A DNA stretch of 64,000 bases from contig JBKBSF010000023.1 in NCBI GenBank assembly GCA_046291875.1, positions 8,489 to 72,488 of the forward strand, written 5' to 3'. Source of the stretch: SKVR01 sp046291875 (GTDB taxonomy: Bacteria; Bacteroidota; Bacteroidia; Bacteroidales; UBA7960). Every line of letters starts with the position of its first letter. The first letter of the stretch is position 1. The notes below the pieces were generated by a model. That model had not been told where the DNA came from. It searched no databases and saw nothing but the letters and a program-made list of their open reading frames with translations. The position numbers and the translations under genes were made by a program. This document shows, piece by piece, positions 19,080-27,995 of the stretch.

Positions 19080-19087
19080 TATATTTG
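19080..19087 (+). promoter_or_regulatory. -7 element of aroQ
   Basis: TATATTTG, exact match to TAnnTTTG, 27 nt before the aroQ ATG. The -33 element is weak (TTTC). Confidence 0.45.
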
Positions 19088-19114
19088 CCGCAGCTTGAAA
19101 CTAATACTAACGCG

Positions 19115-19549
19115 ATGAAGATCATTATAATCAATGGACCCAATCTGAACCTTCTGGGTACAAGACAAACCTCCATTTACGGCAATACCTTTTTTGAAGA
19201 TTACCTCAAAGCATTACAAAAAGCTTATCCTGAAGTAAACCTGGAATATTACCACAGCAATGTAGAAGGAGAGCTCATCAACAAGTTGCACGAAACAGGC
19301 TTTACCTATCATGGTATTATTCTCAATGCAGGTGGGTATACCCACACATCCGTTGCCATTGCAGATGCCGTAATGGCTATCAATACACCGGTTGTTGAAG
19401 TACACGTATCCAATATTTATTCAAGAGAAAGCTTCAGGCACACCTCCATGATTGCACCTGCATGCATGGGTACTATTGCAGGGTTTGGGCTCGATGGATA
19501 CAGGCTGGCACTTGAAAGCCTTATAAATGCAAAGAAAATTACCGGGTAA
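19115..19549 (+). CDS. aroQ: 3-dehydroquinate dehydratase, type II
   Basis: 144 residues from the ATG at 19115, chosen because the family begins with IIIINGPNLNLLG. Other landmarks: catalytic Tyr in the lid loop (SIYG), YHSNVEGELI, LNAGGYTHTSVAIADA, and EVHVSNIYSRESFRHTS with the catalytic His. It dehydrates 3-dehydroquinate to 3-dehydroshikimate in the shikimate pathway. Type II enzymes are dodecamers of subunits this size. It is divergent from the thiamin receptor and convergent with a glycosyltransferase. Confidence 0.95.
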   Translation: MKIIIINGPNLNLLGTRQTSIYGNTFFEDYLKALQKAYPEVNLEYYHSNVEGELINKLHETGFTYHGIILNAGGYTHTSVAIADAVMAINTPVVEVHVSNIYSRESFRHTSMIAPACMGTIAGFGLDGYRLALESLINAKKITG

Positions 19550-19589
19550 CAAGCTAATCACAGACCCTCAACACAAACATCGAAGCGTT

Positions 19590-20621
19590 TCAGATACCTC
19601 GGAATGCTTTGGGTTTAAGTTGATCAAAACGTTTGATCCGCTTCAGGAAATAGGAAAACACTATGCTTCGGTGATATACCGGACTTCCGTTGGAGCGTGT
19701 CAGCTGCCTGCTTTGTTTCCTTTTTCCTGGCATGAGGAGGAAAAAAGCGAACAAAGCCTTGTACACTGCAAGAAAATCCTGGTTCTGCCCTTTAAGCAAA
19801 AATACCACAGCAGCTACCTGATCAAGGACCAATCGTTGCAGCAAAACAGGGTAAAACCGACGGGCGGGTAGATTTTTTGCAAGCAAAAGCAGGTTGTTGC
19901 GAAAGTTCAGAAACGTTTTGCGGGGGTTGTTACGTGGCAGAGTGCCTCCTCCCACATGGTATACCACAGAAGAGGGCTCACAAATGATTTTCTTTCCCAT
20001 ACGCCCGAGCCTCCAGCAAAGGTCGATCTCTTCCATGTGCGCAAAAAACACAGGATCCAATGCCCCTGCACGATGAAAATCTGAAGCCCTGACAAATAAA
20101 CAAGCACCCGTAGCCCAGAACACCTGCGCAGTGCTGTTGTATTGCCCTTTATCTTCCTCGGTATGGTCAAAAACTCTTCCACGACAGAAAGGATAACCCA
20201 GGTAATCGATAAAACCACCCGCAGCCCCAGCATACTCAAATCGTTCCCGATCGGAATAAGCAAGGATTTTGGGCTGGCAGGCAGCAATCTCCGGATCCTG
20301 ATCCATTACACTAACAATACGATCTATCCACCCTTCCTCCACCTCTATATCCGAGTTGAGCAACACATAATAGGTAGCTTTGATCTGCTCCAGGGCAAGG
20401 TTGTAGCCCCCGGTATAACCATGATTTTCCTTCAGGTCAAGGGTAGCCACTTCAGGAAATCTCGTCTTCAGGAAAGCAAGAGAACCATCAATGGAGCCGT
20501 TATCAGCCACAAATACTTCTGCAAATGAAGGATTGTATTTCAATACGGAAGGAAGAAATCTTTCCAGAAAGGATTTTCCGTTCCAGTTCAGGATAACAAC
20601 GGCAACTTTTGGTTCCTTCAT
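19590..20621 (-). CDS. Family 2 glycosyltransferase
   Basis: 343 residues from the ATG at 20621; an alternative ATG three codons earlier (20630) is possible. N-terminal GT-A fold: VAVVILNWNGKSFL, VFVADNGSIDGS, NHGYTGGYNLAL, LLNSDIEVEEGW (the DxD-like element) and the acceptor-side block HMEEIDLCWRLGRMGKKI. The C-terminal third is basic and partly hydrophobic. Similar proteins move rhamnose or other sugars onto surface polysaccharides. No other polysaccharide gene is adjacent, so the acceptor is unknown. Confidence 0.9.
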   Translation of the reverse strand: MKEPKVAVVILNWNGKSFLERFLPSVLKYNPSFAEVFVADNGSIDGSLAFLKTRFPEVATLDLKENHGYTGGYNLALEQIKATYYVLLNSDIEVEEGWIDRIVSVMDQDPEIAACQPKILAYSDRERFEYAGAAGGFIDYLGYPFCRGRVFDHTEEDKGQYNSTAQVFWATGACLFVRASDFHRAGALDPVFFAHMEEIDLCWRLGRMGKKIICEPSSVVYHVGGGTLPRNNPRKTFLNFRNNLLLLAKNLPARRFYPVLLQRLVLDQVAAVVFLLKGQNQDFLAVYKALFAFFLLMPGKRKQSRQLTRSNGSPVYHRSIVFSYFLKRIKRFDQLKPKAFRGI

Positions 20622-20703
20622 AAAAAACATCTGGGAGGTAGGTATGAAAATAAAACGGCTTTTCTTGAGGATTGTTATGGAAAATTGCCCTCTACAAGCA
20701 TCT

Positions 20704-20711
20704 CAAAGGTA
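20704..20711 (-). promoter_or_regulatory. -7 element of the glycosyltransferase gene
   Basis: TACCTTTG on the minus strand, about 85 nt above the ATG. Confidence 0.4.
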
Positions 20712-20833
20712 GTCAATTCTTACAAGTTTTAAAATTTCTGAACTTCCGGAGGCATTCATCCACCCTATAAATAACTGATATAAAAGGCCGTATGCAGCCA
20801 TTAAACATTTTTCAGAGGAGGTATTATTTTTTA

Positions 20834-20864
20834 CTTGCCGGGAATATTTTTTTTTGTACTTTTG
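20834..20864 (+). promoter_or_regulatory. Promoter of tRNA-Ser
   Basis: CTTG (20834-20837), 19 nt, TACTTTTG (20857-20864). The spacing is the Bacteroidota optimum. The mature tRNA begins only 6 nt after the -7 element. Confidence 0.75.
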
Positions 20865-20869
20865 CCCCC

Positions 20870-20957
<88 letters not shown>

Positions 20958-20965
20958 AGAGAAAA

Positions 20966-21007
20966 CAAAAAAAGCACAGCGAAAATTCAGCTGTGCTTTT
21001 TTTGTTT
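20966..21007 (+). terminator. Terminator of the tRNA-Ser transcript
   Basis: Stem AGCACAGC / GCTGTGCT, loop of 9 nt, A-rich before and a T-run of seven after (20997-21003). Confidence 0.85.
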
Positions 21008-21058
21008 TACGTCTTTTGGGTTTTCCCCATTCTATAACGATTTCTCAGTATAAAAAAG

Positions 21059-21853
21059 TTAGGGCTGCATCTTGAATTCGCAACACCCAAAGCCCAGATG
21101 ATTGAGATCGCCAAAACCACCCTGTAGCCCAATTTGCAATAAGGGTTCCGGGGCCTGGATTCGAAAGTCGAACCAATAACCCTTCACGGCTTTCTGATGC
21201 GGGGTATCCGTTTTAATTTTCACTACTTTGGCCCTGGGCTTACCCAGAAGTTCAAACTTCAAATCCTGCAAACCGCTAAGCCCGGCTGCCGCATCGGGCA
21301 GTATTCTTATCATGTGGGCATATTTTGCCATGAGGCTTTTAAAGAACACCTTATCAAAATCTTTTTGATCGGGAGAGAGATACGACCCGTCGGTCTTGCC
21401 TGGCTCTGCAATAAGCATGGGAGAGAGACAACTCAGCGAGATCATACCTGACTTATCCTTGGTTTCCATATCCAGTGCACTTACTTTCTCTACCCGGAAG
21501 GCAGTTTTACCCCTCATATCGCCGATCTTGAACTCCTTTCCGGCAAACATATCGGGGATAAATTCCCCAATCCCTTTATCGGCATAAAAAGAGAGCACAA
21601 TACCCGCCACAGGCTTCTCCAGAGATATTTTATCGTCCTGGTGCTTGTGCCCGCTGAAAACCAAATCGGAGAAGGTAAAAAGGCGGTACTCTCCCGATGC
21701 ATCCAGATAGGACTTTTCTTTAAGCCATGAAATGAATTTTGGATTTTCAAAATGCAGCACCTTATGTATCCAGGAGGAAATTTCACTCTGATAATTTACC
21801 GGCAAATTGTAGGGAGCATCTCCCAAAACGGCTAAATCGATTTTAAACCTCAT
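21059..21853 (-). CDS. cas6: Cas6-family CRISPR endoribonuclease, without array or cas neighbours
   Basis: 264 residues, the normal size. N-terminal ferredoxin-like half: LPVNYQSEISSWIHKVL, WLKEKSY, RLFTFSDL, all matching the Cas6 pattern, with the His of SWIHK a possible catalytic residue. The C-terminal half ends with the glycine-rich loop GGFGDLNHLGFGCCEF that marks Cas6. The enzyme cuts precursor crRNA inside the repeat. Here it stands alone: no repeat array, Cas1/2, Cas3 or effector is visible in 64 kb. It may serve arrays elsewhere in the genome or be a leftover. The reading frame itself is intact. Confidence 0.88.
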   Translation of the reverse strand: MRFKIDLAVLGDAPYNLPVNYQSEISSWIHKVLHFENPKFISWLKEKSYLDASGEYRLFTFSDLVFSGHKHQDDKISLEKPVAGIVLSFYADKGIGEFIPDMFAGKEFKIGDMRGKTAFRVEKVSALDMETKDKSGMISLSCLSPMLIAEPGKTDGSYLSPDQKDFDKVFFKSLMAKYAHMIRILPDAAAGLSGLQDLKFELLGKPRAKVVKIKTDTPHQKAVKGYWFDFRIQAPEPLLQIGLQGGFGDLNHLGFGCCEFKMQP

Positions 21854-22013
21854 GATGATCCTTCAATATTAAATACGCTTCAATCGAATTTGATTAGTGG
21901 TCAGAAAAAGAATGGAATAAAAAGGAGCGTTCAGGTATGAGCAATGCAGTATTGTTCTATAAAAATAGTAAATGCCTCAATAAAAATAAAAGCAAAAGCG
22001 AAAAAAACTTGGT

Positions 22014-22057
22014 TAAAAAGGCGAAAGCCACTCAAAACGTGTTTTGAGTGGCTTTCG
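22014..22057 (-). terminator. Terminator of the TPR lipoprotein gene
   Basis: Near-perfect 17-bp arms (CGAAAGCCACTCAAAAC and its complement) separated by 2 nt at 22022-22057, followed on the minus strand by CTTTTTAACC. It lies 22 bp past the stop of the gene on the minus strand. Confidence 0.75.
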
Positions 22058-22079
22058 GAATCTTATTCAGGACCGCAGA

Positions 22080-23819
22080 TTATCTTACGATTTCCTGGAA
22101 TTCAGCTACATTGAAGTAGCGAATAAATTCGCGGTCAATTCTGGCTTCTTCTTTGTAAGCAGGGTTCAGCTGTACAGCTTTCCTGAGGTTTTCGAATACC
22201 ATATTGTTGTTCTGCCTGCGGGCACCAATGATAGCTTTCAGGTAAGCTACAGAAGCTGTTTCCTGAGCACACTCCAGGTTGGTCATTGCAGCAGACTCGT
22301 TGCCAGCCATCAGGTGAGCCAAAGCAACATTATGGGTGCAGGTGCGACCGGCAAAAGAAGTAAGAGCGGCCTGGTAGTCACCTTTCTGGATCATCAGAAT
22401 ACCTACGTTGTAGTTAACCCTGATGCCTTGTCCCTGAGCAGCCTCAAAATAAGACTGAGCATTCTCTTTGTCGCCTTCCCATGCAGCCACAACACCCAGG
22501 TTGTTGAGAACGTGTCCGTTGTTAGGAGCAAGCTGGTTGGCTTTTTCAAGATCTCTGGCAGCTGAAGCAGCATCACCTTTCTTCAGGTAAACATAGGCAG
22601 CATTGTTGAAGCCTCTGTAATCCTGGGGGAAAAGTCTCTGAGCAGACTTGTAAATAGCCAGCTGGGTATCCAGATTTTGTGTAAGAGTAGCTGCATAAAG
22701 AAGTTCTTTCACATCAAGTTTTGAAGGGTCTTCAGTAGAAAGTCTTGCAATCTCTTCGTCCGTTTTCTTGGGCTCGAAAGCAGTTACAACGATCTCACCA
22801 CGACGCAGGGGCTCAAGAAGTTTTTCTACCTCAGCGTAAATGATGGTCATATCCTTGATTCTTCTTTCTCTTTCAGCAGGACGCAATTGAGAGTTGATTA
22901 CATTGGCAATGGCTTGCTTATCGCGAATGTTGCTGGCATTGAGAACAGTCATAAATCCGTCGAAATCTTCACCCTTGGCAGTAACCTTCAGTGCAGGTCT
23001 TTCAATGGTAGTTCTGAGTTCTCTTTCCAGTCTGCGGAACATGTCGTTAACATAAGTTTCGGTGGCTTTGGCCCTGTTTTCAGAAAGCTTTTCATTGAAA
23101 GCTACTTCACCCTCGGGAGAAGCCCAGGCATTGATCTCGATAGATTTGATCTTCCACTGCTTCTTAAGGAATTCGTTGAGATCAGCAATAGCTTTTCTTG
23201 CTTCTTCATTGCGGTTGAGAGCCAATCTCCAGTCAATATTATGCCTCATATAGGCAAAATAAATATTAGCTTTTCTGGTAACGGTGGTTTCCTTCTCGTA
23301 ACCGTGAGGAGCCAAAGCCAGATCCTGATCGCGGTCAACGCGCTGTGAGGTGTTGATAACACCATCTGCTACTTTTCTCTCGGGCAGCATGGTAATATCA
23401 CCTTCGCGGCCTTCGCGATACACTCTTGCACGGATTACCAGCTCAGAGGCCTGCATGCCTTCTTCGAATGCAACAGCATCAGCAAAGCTGAAAGTTGTGG
23501 GTGCATTGCGGTTTACCACGGTACCTTGCCCGGAGGTTTTTTCTCCTCTCAGGTAAATGGTAGCAAGTTCTCTTTCTCCACCTTCGAATTTCAAAACAGG
23601 AGTAAGCTCAACTTTTGCACGGGCATGGAAATACTTCTCGCTTACACGGCCATTCACATTTACAGCAATTTCACCACCATGATTTTCCAAAGGATTCTGC
23701 TGGGGAGTATAGGTTACTCCATTGCCATAATCCCTGATCATCTTGTTCAGTCCACAACTGCTGAAAAATGCAGCCGTTATAAGCAGCACGGCTAAAACTT
23801 TTACGTTAACGTTCTTCAT
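22080..23819 (-). CDS. TPR-containing lipoprotein with an OmpA-like region
   Basis: 579 residues. Lipoprotein signal with lipobox FFSSC (Cys22). The N-terminal half is beta-rich (IAVNVNGRVSEKYFHARAKVELTPV). Residues about 220-265 (IEINAWASPEGEVAFNEKLSENRAKA) have the look of an OmpA C-terminal peptidoglycan-binding fold. TPR units follow at about 385-560 (YRGFNNAAYVYLKKGD, NGHVLNNLGVVAAWEGD, NVGILMIQKGDYQAAL). A periplasmic or outer-membrane-tethered scaffold that may touch peptidoglycan is likely; its partner is unknown. Single-gene unit with its own promoter and terminator. Confidence 0.8.
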   Translation of the reverse strand: MKNVNVKVLAVLLITAAFFSSCGLNKMIRDYGNGVTYTPQQNPLENHGGEIAVNVNGRVSEKYFHARAKVELTPVLKFEGGERELATIYLRGEKTSGQGTVVNRNAPTTFSFADAVAFEEGMQASELVIRARVYREGREGDITMLPERKVADGVINTSQRVDRDQDLALAPHGYEKETTVTRKANIYFAYMRHNIDWRLALNRNEEARKAIADLNEFLKKQWKIKSIEINAWASPEGEVAFNEKLSENRAKATETYVNDMFRRLERELRTTIERPALKVTAKGEDFDGFMTVLNASNIRDKQAIANVINSQLRPAERERRIKDMTIIYAEVEKLLEPLRRGEIVVTAFEPKKTDEEIARLSTEDPSKLDVKELLYAATLTQNLDTQLAIYKSAQRLFPQDYRGFNNAAYVYLKKGDAASAARDLEKANQLAPNNGHVLNNLGVVAAWEGDKENAQSYFEAAQGQGIRVNYNVGILMIQKGDYQAALTSFAGRTCTHNVALAHLMAGNESAAMTNLECAQETASVAYLKAIIGARRQNNNMVFENLRKAVQLNPAYKEEARIDREFIRYFNVAEFQEIVR

Positions 23820-23910
23820 AGTTTTTAATTTATAGATTAATCTCCAGGTTTTGGGGTTTTCGATTTAACATATTGATTTTGAAAATTCTCTCAAAAATGA
23901 ATAACAAGTA

Positions 23911-23918
23911 CAAATATA
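23911..23918 (-). promoter_or_regulatory. -7 element of the TPR lipoprotein gene
   Basis: TATATTTG on the minus strand, about 90 nt above the ATG. The rest of the 23820-24260 gap is AT-rich; I see no gene in it apart from this element and the tRNA-Glu promoter. Confidence 0.45.
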
Positions 23919-24213
23919 TAAAAAAATCTAACCACACTTGCATTTTTACGTGCATTGTTTATTGCGGGTTTCAATTCCTTTAGACAATATATACCCTTTA
24001 TTCAGGCTGCAAAGTAACAAAAAATATCAAATCATTGTTTGAAATCCACCCGTCTATTGCAATTTTTAGCAATTTTGTAAAATAATAAAACGCTTATCAG
24101 CTATCACGATTCCTTAATGTATTGAAATACACCGTACAATTTGGCGATACGAACAAATCAGGATTTCCCACAGTCCGGCTTTTGAAAAACAGAACATATT
24201 TTTTGAAAATCTT

Positions 24214-24244
24214 TTTGCCAAAATGAAAATTAGTTTTACATTTG
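24214..24244 (+). promoter_or_regulatory. Promoter of the first tRNA-Glu
   Basis: TTTG (24214-24217), 19 nt, TACATTTG (24237-24244): a textbook Bacteroidota promoter 16 nt before the tRNA. Confidence 0.8.
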
Positions 24245-24260
24245 CACTCCTTTTTAACAA

Positions 24261-24335
24261 GGCCCGTTCGTCTAGGGGTTAGGACGCAAGGTTTTCATCC
24301 TTGTAGCAGGGGTTCGAATCCCCTACGGGCTACCA
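24261..24335 (+). tRNA. tRNA-Glu (anticodon TTC), copy 1, CCA encoded
   Basis: Acceptor GGCCCGT/ACGGGCT, anticodon loop TTTTCAT giving TTC, T arm GGTTCGAATCC, discriminator A, CCA present in the DNA. The body is identical to the copy at 24711. Confidence 0.97.
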
Positions 24336-24383
24336 GCAAATAGAAATAGATTATTATTTACCTGAGAAGAAAAAAAAATTATC

Positions 24384-24635
24384 ATGGCCAACCATAAATC
24401 AGCAAAAAAGAGGATCCGGTCAAACAATGCTAAAAGACTTCGCAACCGTTATTATGCGAAAACTACCCGCAATGCCGTAAAAAGGCTCAGAATGACCACC
24501 GATAAAAACGATGCCGTAGAAAAACTGCCCAAGGTAGTTGCTCTTCTTGATAAACTGGCCAAGAGATCAGTGATTCATAAGAACAAAGCATCTAACCTGA
24601 AGTCGAAGTTAACCAAATACGTTAACACGCTTTAG
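24384..24635 (+). CDS. rpsT: 30S ribosomal protein S20
   Basis: 83 residues. Starts MANHKSAKKRIRSNNAKRLRN, the standard bacterial S20 opening, and is strongly basic with helical bundles throughout. It binds 16S rRNA in the body of the small subunit and is needed for its assembly. It lies between two identical tRNA-Glu genes and 48 bp after the first, so it may be read through from the first tRNA promoter. Confidence 0.97.
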   Translation: MANHKSAKKRIRSNNAKRLRNRYYAKTTRNAVKRLRMTTDKNDAVEKLPKVVALLDKLAKRSVIHKNKASNLKSKLTKYVNTL

Positions 24636-24663
24636 AAAATTTGCGAGCCCGGTGCAAAAATTA

Positions 24664-24693
24664 TTTGGGTTTCAAAAAAAAAATCTAATTTTG
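24664..24693 (+). promoter_or_regulatory. Promoter of the second tRNA-Glu
   Basis: TTTG (24664-24667), 18 nt, TAATTTTG (24686-24693), 17 nt before the tRNA. Confidence 0.7.
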
Positions 24694-24710
24694 CACTGCT
24701 CAAAAAAAAT

Positions 24711-24782
24711 GGCCCGTTCGTCTAGGGGTTAGGACGCAAGGTTTTCATCCTTGTAGCAGGGGTTCGAATCCCCTACGGGCTA
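24711..24782 (+). tRNA. tRNA-Glu (anticodon TTC), copy 2, CCA not encoded
   Basis: All 72 positions match copy 1 from acceptor to discriminator A. The next bases are CTA, not CCA, so the 3' end must be added by tRNA nucleotidyltransferase. A terminator follows at once. Confidence 0.96.
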
Positions 24783-24784
24783 CT

Positions 24785-24819
24785 AAAAAAGGCTTTTGTT
24801 GATCAAAAGCCTTTTTTTT
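24785..24819 (+). terminator. Terminator of the second tRNA-Glu
   Basis: Stem AAAAAAGGCTTTTG / CAAAAGCCTTTTTTT with a 5-nt loop and a long T-run. Confidence 0.85.
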
Positions 24820-24859
24820 ATGCCGTTTATTCATTAATTTAGACCAAATCCTTAAATTT

Positions 24860-25576
24860 ATGAATAAACCCTTAAACTCCTCCGAGGTATCCCGTATGGG
24901 TGGGATTAAAAGCTGGGCAGAAGATGAGCGCCCCAGGGAAAAACTTCTTGCCAAAGGAGTGGCTGCATTGAGCGATGGAGAGCTTTTGGCCATTCTTATT
25001 GGCAGTGGCACCCGCGAACTTTCTGCTGTAGATCTGGCACGGGAAATCCTTCTGGCTTCGCAGAATAGTCTTTCTGAGCTTTCCCGCTTATCCATAAAAG
25101 ACCTTACCCGGTTCAAAGGTATCGGAGAAGCAAAGGCCATCAACATTGCTGCGGCTCTGGAGCTGGGGCGGCGCAGGCGCTTAAAAGACGGGCTCGAGCG
25201 AAAAAAGATCACTTCCAGCCGGGATGCCTTCGAAATAATGCATCCACTGCTGAGCGACAACAATTATGAAGAGTTCTGGATCATTACCCTTAACAGGGGA
25301 AATATGGTAAAGAAAATTCATCGGATCAGCGAAGGCAGCCTGGCTGGCACCGTGGCCGACCCCAAGAAGATTTTTCGTATGGCACTGGAAGACAATGCAG
25401 CCTCATTGATCCTTTTCCACAATCATCCCAGCGGCAACCTCACTCCCAGTAAAAAAGACTCCGAAATAACCCAGAAGTGCAAAAGTGCCGGATTGTTTCT
25501 GGATATGCCTGTGCTGGATCATATCATTATCGGGGCCGACTCTTATTTCAGCTTTGCTGACGAAGGTCTGCTTTAA
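24860..25576 (+). CDS. radC: RadC family protein (JAB/MPN metalloprotease fold)
   Basis: 238 residues. N-terminal helix-hairpin-helix part (DERPREKLLAKGVAALSDGELLAILIGSGT, here quoted in pieces; GIGEAKAINIAAALELG) and a C-terminal JAB domain with the metal motif FHNHPSGNLTPSKKDSEIT. Named for DNA repair from old genetics, but its true role is uncertain; the JAB fold suggests a metal-dependent hydrolase. This is the housekeeping-type full-length form with the HhH region, not the short plasmid form. No partner gene is evident. Confidence 0.93.
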   Translation: MNKPLNSSEVSRMGGIKSWAEDERPREKLLAKGVAALSDGELLAILIGSGTRELSAVDLAREILLASQNSLSELSRLSIKDLTRFKGIGEAKAINIAAALELGRRRRLKDGLERKKITSSRDAFEIMHPLLSDNNYEEFWIITLNRGNMVKKIHRISEGSLAGTVADPKKIFRMALEDNAASLILFHNHPSGNLTPSKKDSEITQKCKSAGLFLDMPVLDHIIIGADSYFSFADEGLL

Positions 25577-25656
25577 GAACCCATCAGCCATTCCTGCCCA
25601 CAAAGACTTATACTCCGGGTTGCCCTGTAAGCCCACATGGTTTAAAAAATATATTT

Positions 25657-25664
25657 TATCTTTG
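25657..25664 (+). promoter_or_regulatory. -7 element before the deacetylase-like gene
   Basis: TATCTTTG, exact match to TAnnTTTG, 23 nt before the ATG at 25688. Confidence 0.5.
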
Positions 25665-25687
25665 TACGAATTCTATCTTACCACCCG

Positions 25688-27025
25688 ATGATCCTGCTCT
25701 ATACCCCTAAAATTACCAGCAGAATACAATATGCCGTGAAATTTATTCTGGGCCAGATCGGGGGTTTCGAATACAGCGTAACTTCATCATCGGAAGATTT
25801 TATCAACTTCAAAGGGGCACGGATCAATTATTCTGACAGGCACTTCCCGGTAGATTGCATCCATGTTTTTTTCTCTGGTTTTCTTATTCAGAAGGGAGTG
25901 CGTGAGTTTGCACCCCCCATCCGGCAGCAAGAGCCCTGGCCTTGTCTTTTTCCGGCAATCGATGATGGAAGAGAATATCATGTAGATTATGATATTTTTG
26001 CCTCGGCTTTTTACCTGATGAGCCGCTATGAAGAATACCTCCCCTTTCTGGAGGATCGGTACGGTCGTTTTGAGGCCGATCAGAGCTTTGCCTTTCAGCA
26101 TGGTTTTCTCGAACTTCCCATTACCGACCTGCAAGCACTGGAGCTGCAAAAGAAACTACTCCACCAGTTTCCTTTCCTGGAGGTGAGAGAGAGGAAGTTC
26201 CGGTTTATACCCACTTACGATATTGATGTAGCCTATGCATACAAAGGACGGGGCACCACCCGGAACGTACTGGCCATTGTGCGCGATGTGCTAACATTCA
26301 ATTTTCAAAATCTTCATCACCGTATCCAGGTGCTGCTGAACCGGTTACCTGACCCTTTCGATACTTACGATCTGCAGTTGTCTTTGCAGAAACGCTATCA
26401 GCTTGACCCTATTTACTTCTTCCTGTCGGCCCAGTTTGGACCTCGCGACAAAAATATCTCCATCTATTCCAGACACTTCAGCCATTTGTTAAAACGATTG
26501 GGCGATTACGCGCAAACGGGTATTCATCCCTCATTTGCCTCCCACGAAAAACCGGCCCGGTTGCTGGAAGAGATCAAAACCCTGGCCTCAATCCTGAACC
26601 GTACGGTAGAAAAAAGCCGGCAGCATTATCTGAAGCTGCATTTGCCCGAAACCTACACCCGACTCATGCGCTACAACATCTGGAATGATTACAGCATGGG
26701 ATTTGCTTCGCACCCCGGTTTCAGGGCAGGCACCTGTACTCCCTTTAATTTTTTCAACCTGCAGGAAGAAAGCGAAACCCGGCTTAAGGTGCATCCTCTT
26801 GCCGTAATGGATGGATCGCTGCGCGATTATCTGAAGCTATCACCCGATGAGGCAATACAAAAATGTGAAGCCCTTGCAAAATCAGTTATGCAGGCACAAG
26901 GCACTTTTATTACTCTCTGGCACAACGATGCACTAAGCGAATACGGCTATTGGAAGGGTTGGAGAAAAGTATACACACATCTTATCGATTTTATACACAA
27001 CCCTTCGGGAGAGAAAAAAGCATGA
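25688..27025 (+). CDS. Polysaccharide-deacetylase-like protein with Bacteroidota N-terminal domain
   Basis: 445 residues, no signal peptide. The N-terminal about 170 residues (DEREYHVDYDIFASAFYLMSR-like region at about 95-115; RYEEYLPF) belong to a domain often fused before NodB-type deacetylases in this phylum. The C-terminal part has TYDIDVAYAYKGR, whose Asp pair fits the first NodB motif, then GIHPSFAS (the His motif), GFASHPGFRAGTCTPF and a late LWHND. These support a metal-dependent carbohydrate deacetylase fold acting on a cell-envelope glycan. Its stop overlaps the start of the next gene (ATGA), so the two are translationally coupled. Confidence 0.82.
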   Translation: MILLYTPKITSRIQYAVKFILGQIGGFEYSVTSSSEDFINFKGARINYSDRHFPVDCIHVFFSGFLIQKGVREFAPPIRQQEPWPCLFPAIDDGREYHVDYDIFASAFYLMSRYEEYLPFLEDRYGRFEADQSFAFQHGFLELPITDLQALELQKKLLHQFPFLEVRERKFRFIPTYDIDVAYAYKGRGTTRNVLAIVRDVLTFNFQNLHHRIQVLLNRLPDPFDTYDLQLSLQKRYQLDPIYFFLSAQFGPRDKNISIYSRHFSHLLKRLGDYAQTGIHPSFASHEKPARLLEEIKTLASILNRTVEKSRQHYLKLHLPETYTRLMRYNIWNDYSMGFASHPGFRAGTCTPFNFFNLQEESETRLKVHPLAVMDGSLRDYLKLSPDEAIQKCEALAKSVMQAQGTFITLWHNDALSEYGYWKGWRKVYTHLIDFIHNPSGEKKA

Positions 27026-27975
27026 TCAGGTACCTGACGCATAACGAGATAGATAAGGAAAAGTGGGATGCCGCCATCGACCAGGCTCTCAACGGAATCA
27101 TTTACCCCTATTCTTTCTATCTTGACCAGGTTGCACCCCGTTGGGAGGCTCTGGTTTATAATGATTATGAAGCCGTAATGCCCCTGCCCCACCGCACAAA
27201 ATGGGGTGTGCGCTATGTTTTCCAACCCTTTTTCATACAACAACTGGGGGTTTTCTCAAGTAAACCCATGGGGGCAGATACTGTTGAGAGGTTTATTGAT
27301 GCCATTCCAATACACTTCAGGTTTTGCCAGCTGAACTTTAACACTTACAATACGATTGGGGGTGGAAGGAACCGATCGGTGCGAAAGAGAAGGAATTTTG
27401 AACTGGACCTGATTGCACCTTATGAACAATTGTATGCCAACTATGCTGAAAATACGCGGCGCAATCTGAAAAAAGCACAGAAATCAGGCATTTTTATCAC
27501 TATCAACTCCGATCCGGATATCATTATACAGAGCTTTCGCAACAATAGGGGTAAAGACATTGCCAGTTTTTCGGAGGCAGACTATCTGACCCTAAAGCAC
27601 CTGATCTATTCAGGACTGCATCGTGGCAATGCTACCATTTACTCTGCCTGGGATGAAACCAATAGTTTTTGTGCAGGCATTGTTTTTATGCAGTCGCATC
27701 GCAAGAGCATCCTGTTGTTCTCAGGAAGTATGCCTCAAGCTCGCCAGAATGGTGCTATGGCTGCCCTGGTAGATCGATTTATCAGCGATCATGCCGGAGA
27801 AAACCTTACCCTTGACTTTGAAGGATCCGATCAGGATAGCCTGGCTCGGTTTTACAAAGGCTTTGGAGCAAAAGAATGCTCCTATTATGAGTTGACAATC
27901 CATAATTTTCCACTAATTTTAAAACCCATTACAGATCTTTACCTTAGTTGGCGGCGCAGGTCTGTAAGAAATTGA
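27022..27975 (+). CDS. FemAB/GNAT-like acyltransferase-type protein
   Basis: 317 residues from the ATG at 27022, which overlaps the preceding stop as ATGA; open codons upstream belong to the other gene. The arrangement (WEALVYNDYEAVMPLP, GVRYVFQPFFIQQLGVF, then YAENTRRNLKKAQKSG and AGIVFMQSHRKSILLFSGS, NLTLDFEGSD, FYKGFGAKECSYYELTI) matches the double-GNAT layout of FemAB-like proteins, which transfer aminoacyl or other acyl groups in the envelope. Coupled translation with the deacetylase-like gene argues that both act on the same glycan or peptidoglycan-linked polymer. Substrate unknown. Confidence 0.75.
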   Translation: MIRYLTHNEIDKEKWDAAIDQALNGIIYPYSFYLDQVAPRWEALVYNDYEAVMPLPHRTKWGVRYVFQPFFIQQLGVFSSKPMGADTVERFIDAIPIHFRFCQLNFNTYNTIGGGRNRSVRKRRNFELDLIAPYEQLYANYAENTRRNLKKAQKSGIFITINSDPDIIIQSFRNNRGKDIASFSEADYLTLKHLIYSGLHRGNATIYSAWDETNSFCAGIVFMQSHRKSILLFSGSMPQARQNGAMAALVDRFISDHAGENLTLDFEGSDQDSLARFYKGFGAKECSYYELTIHNFPLILKPITDLYLSWRRRSVRN

Positions 27976-27995
27976 CCACCTAAACAATAATTCAT

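Noticed and set aside
21854..22079. Possible CRISPR array next to cas6
   Set aside because: No regularly spaced repeats; the only repeat is a single terminator hairpin.
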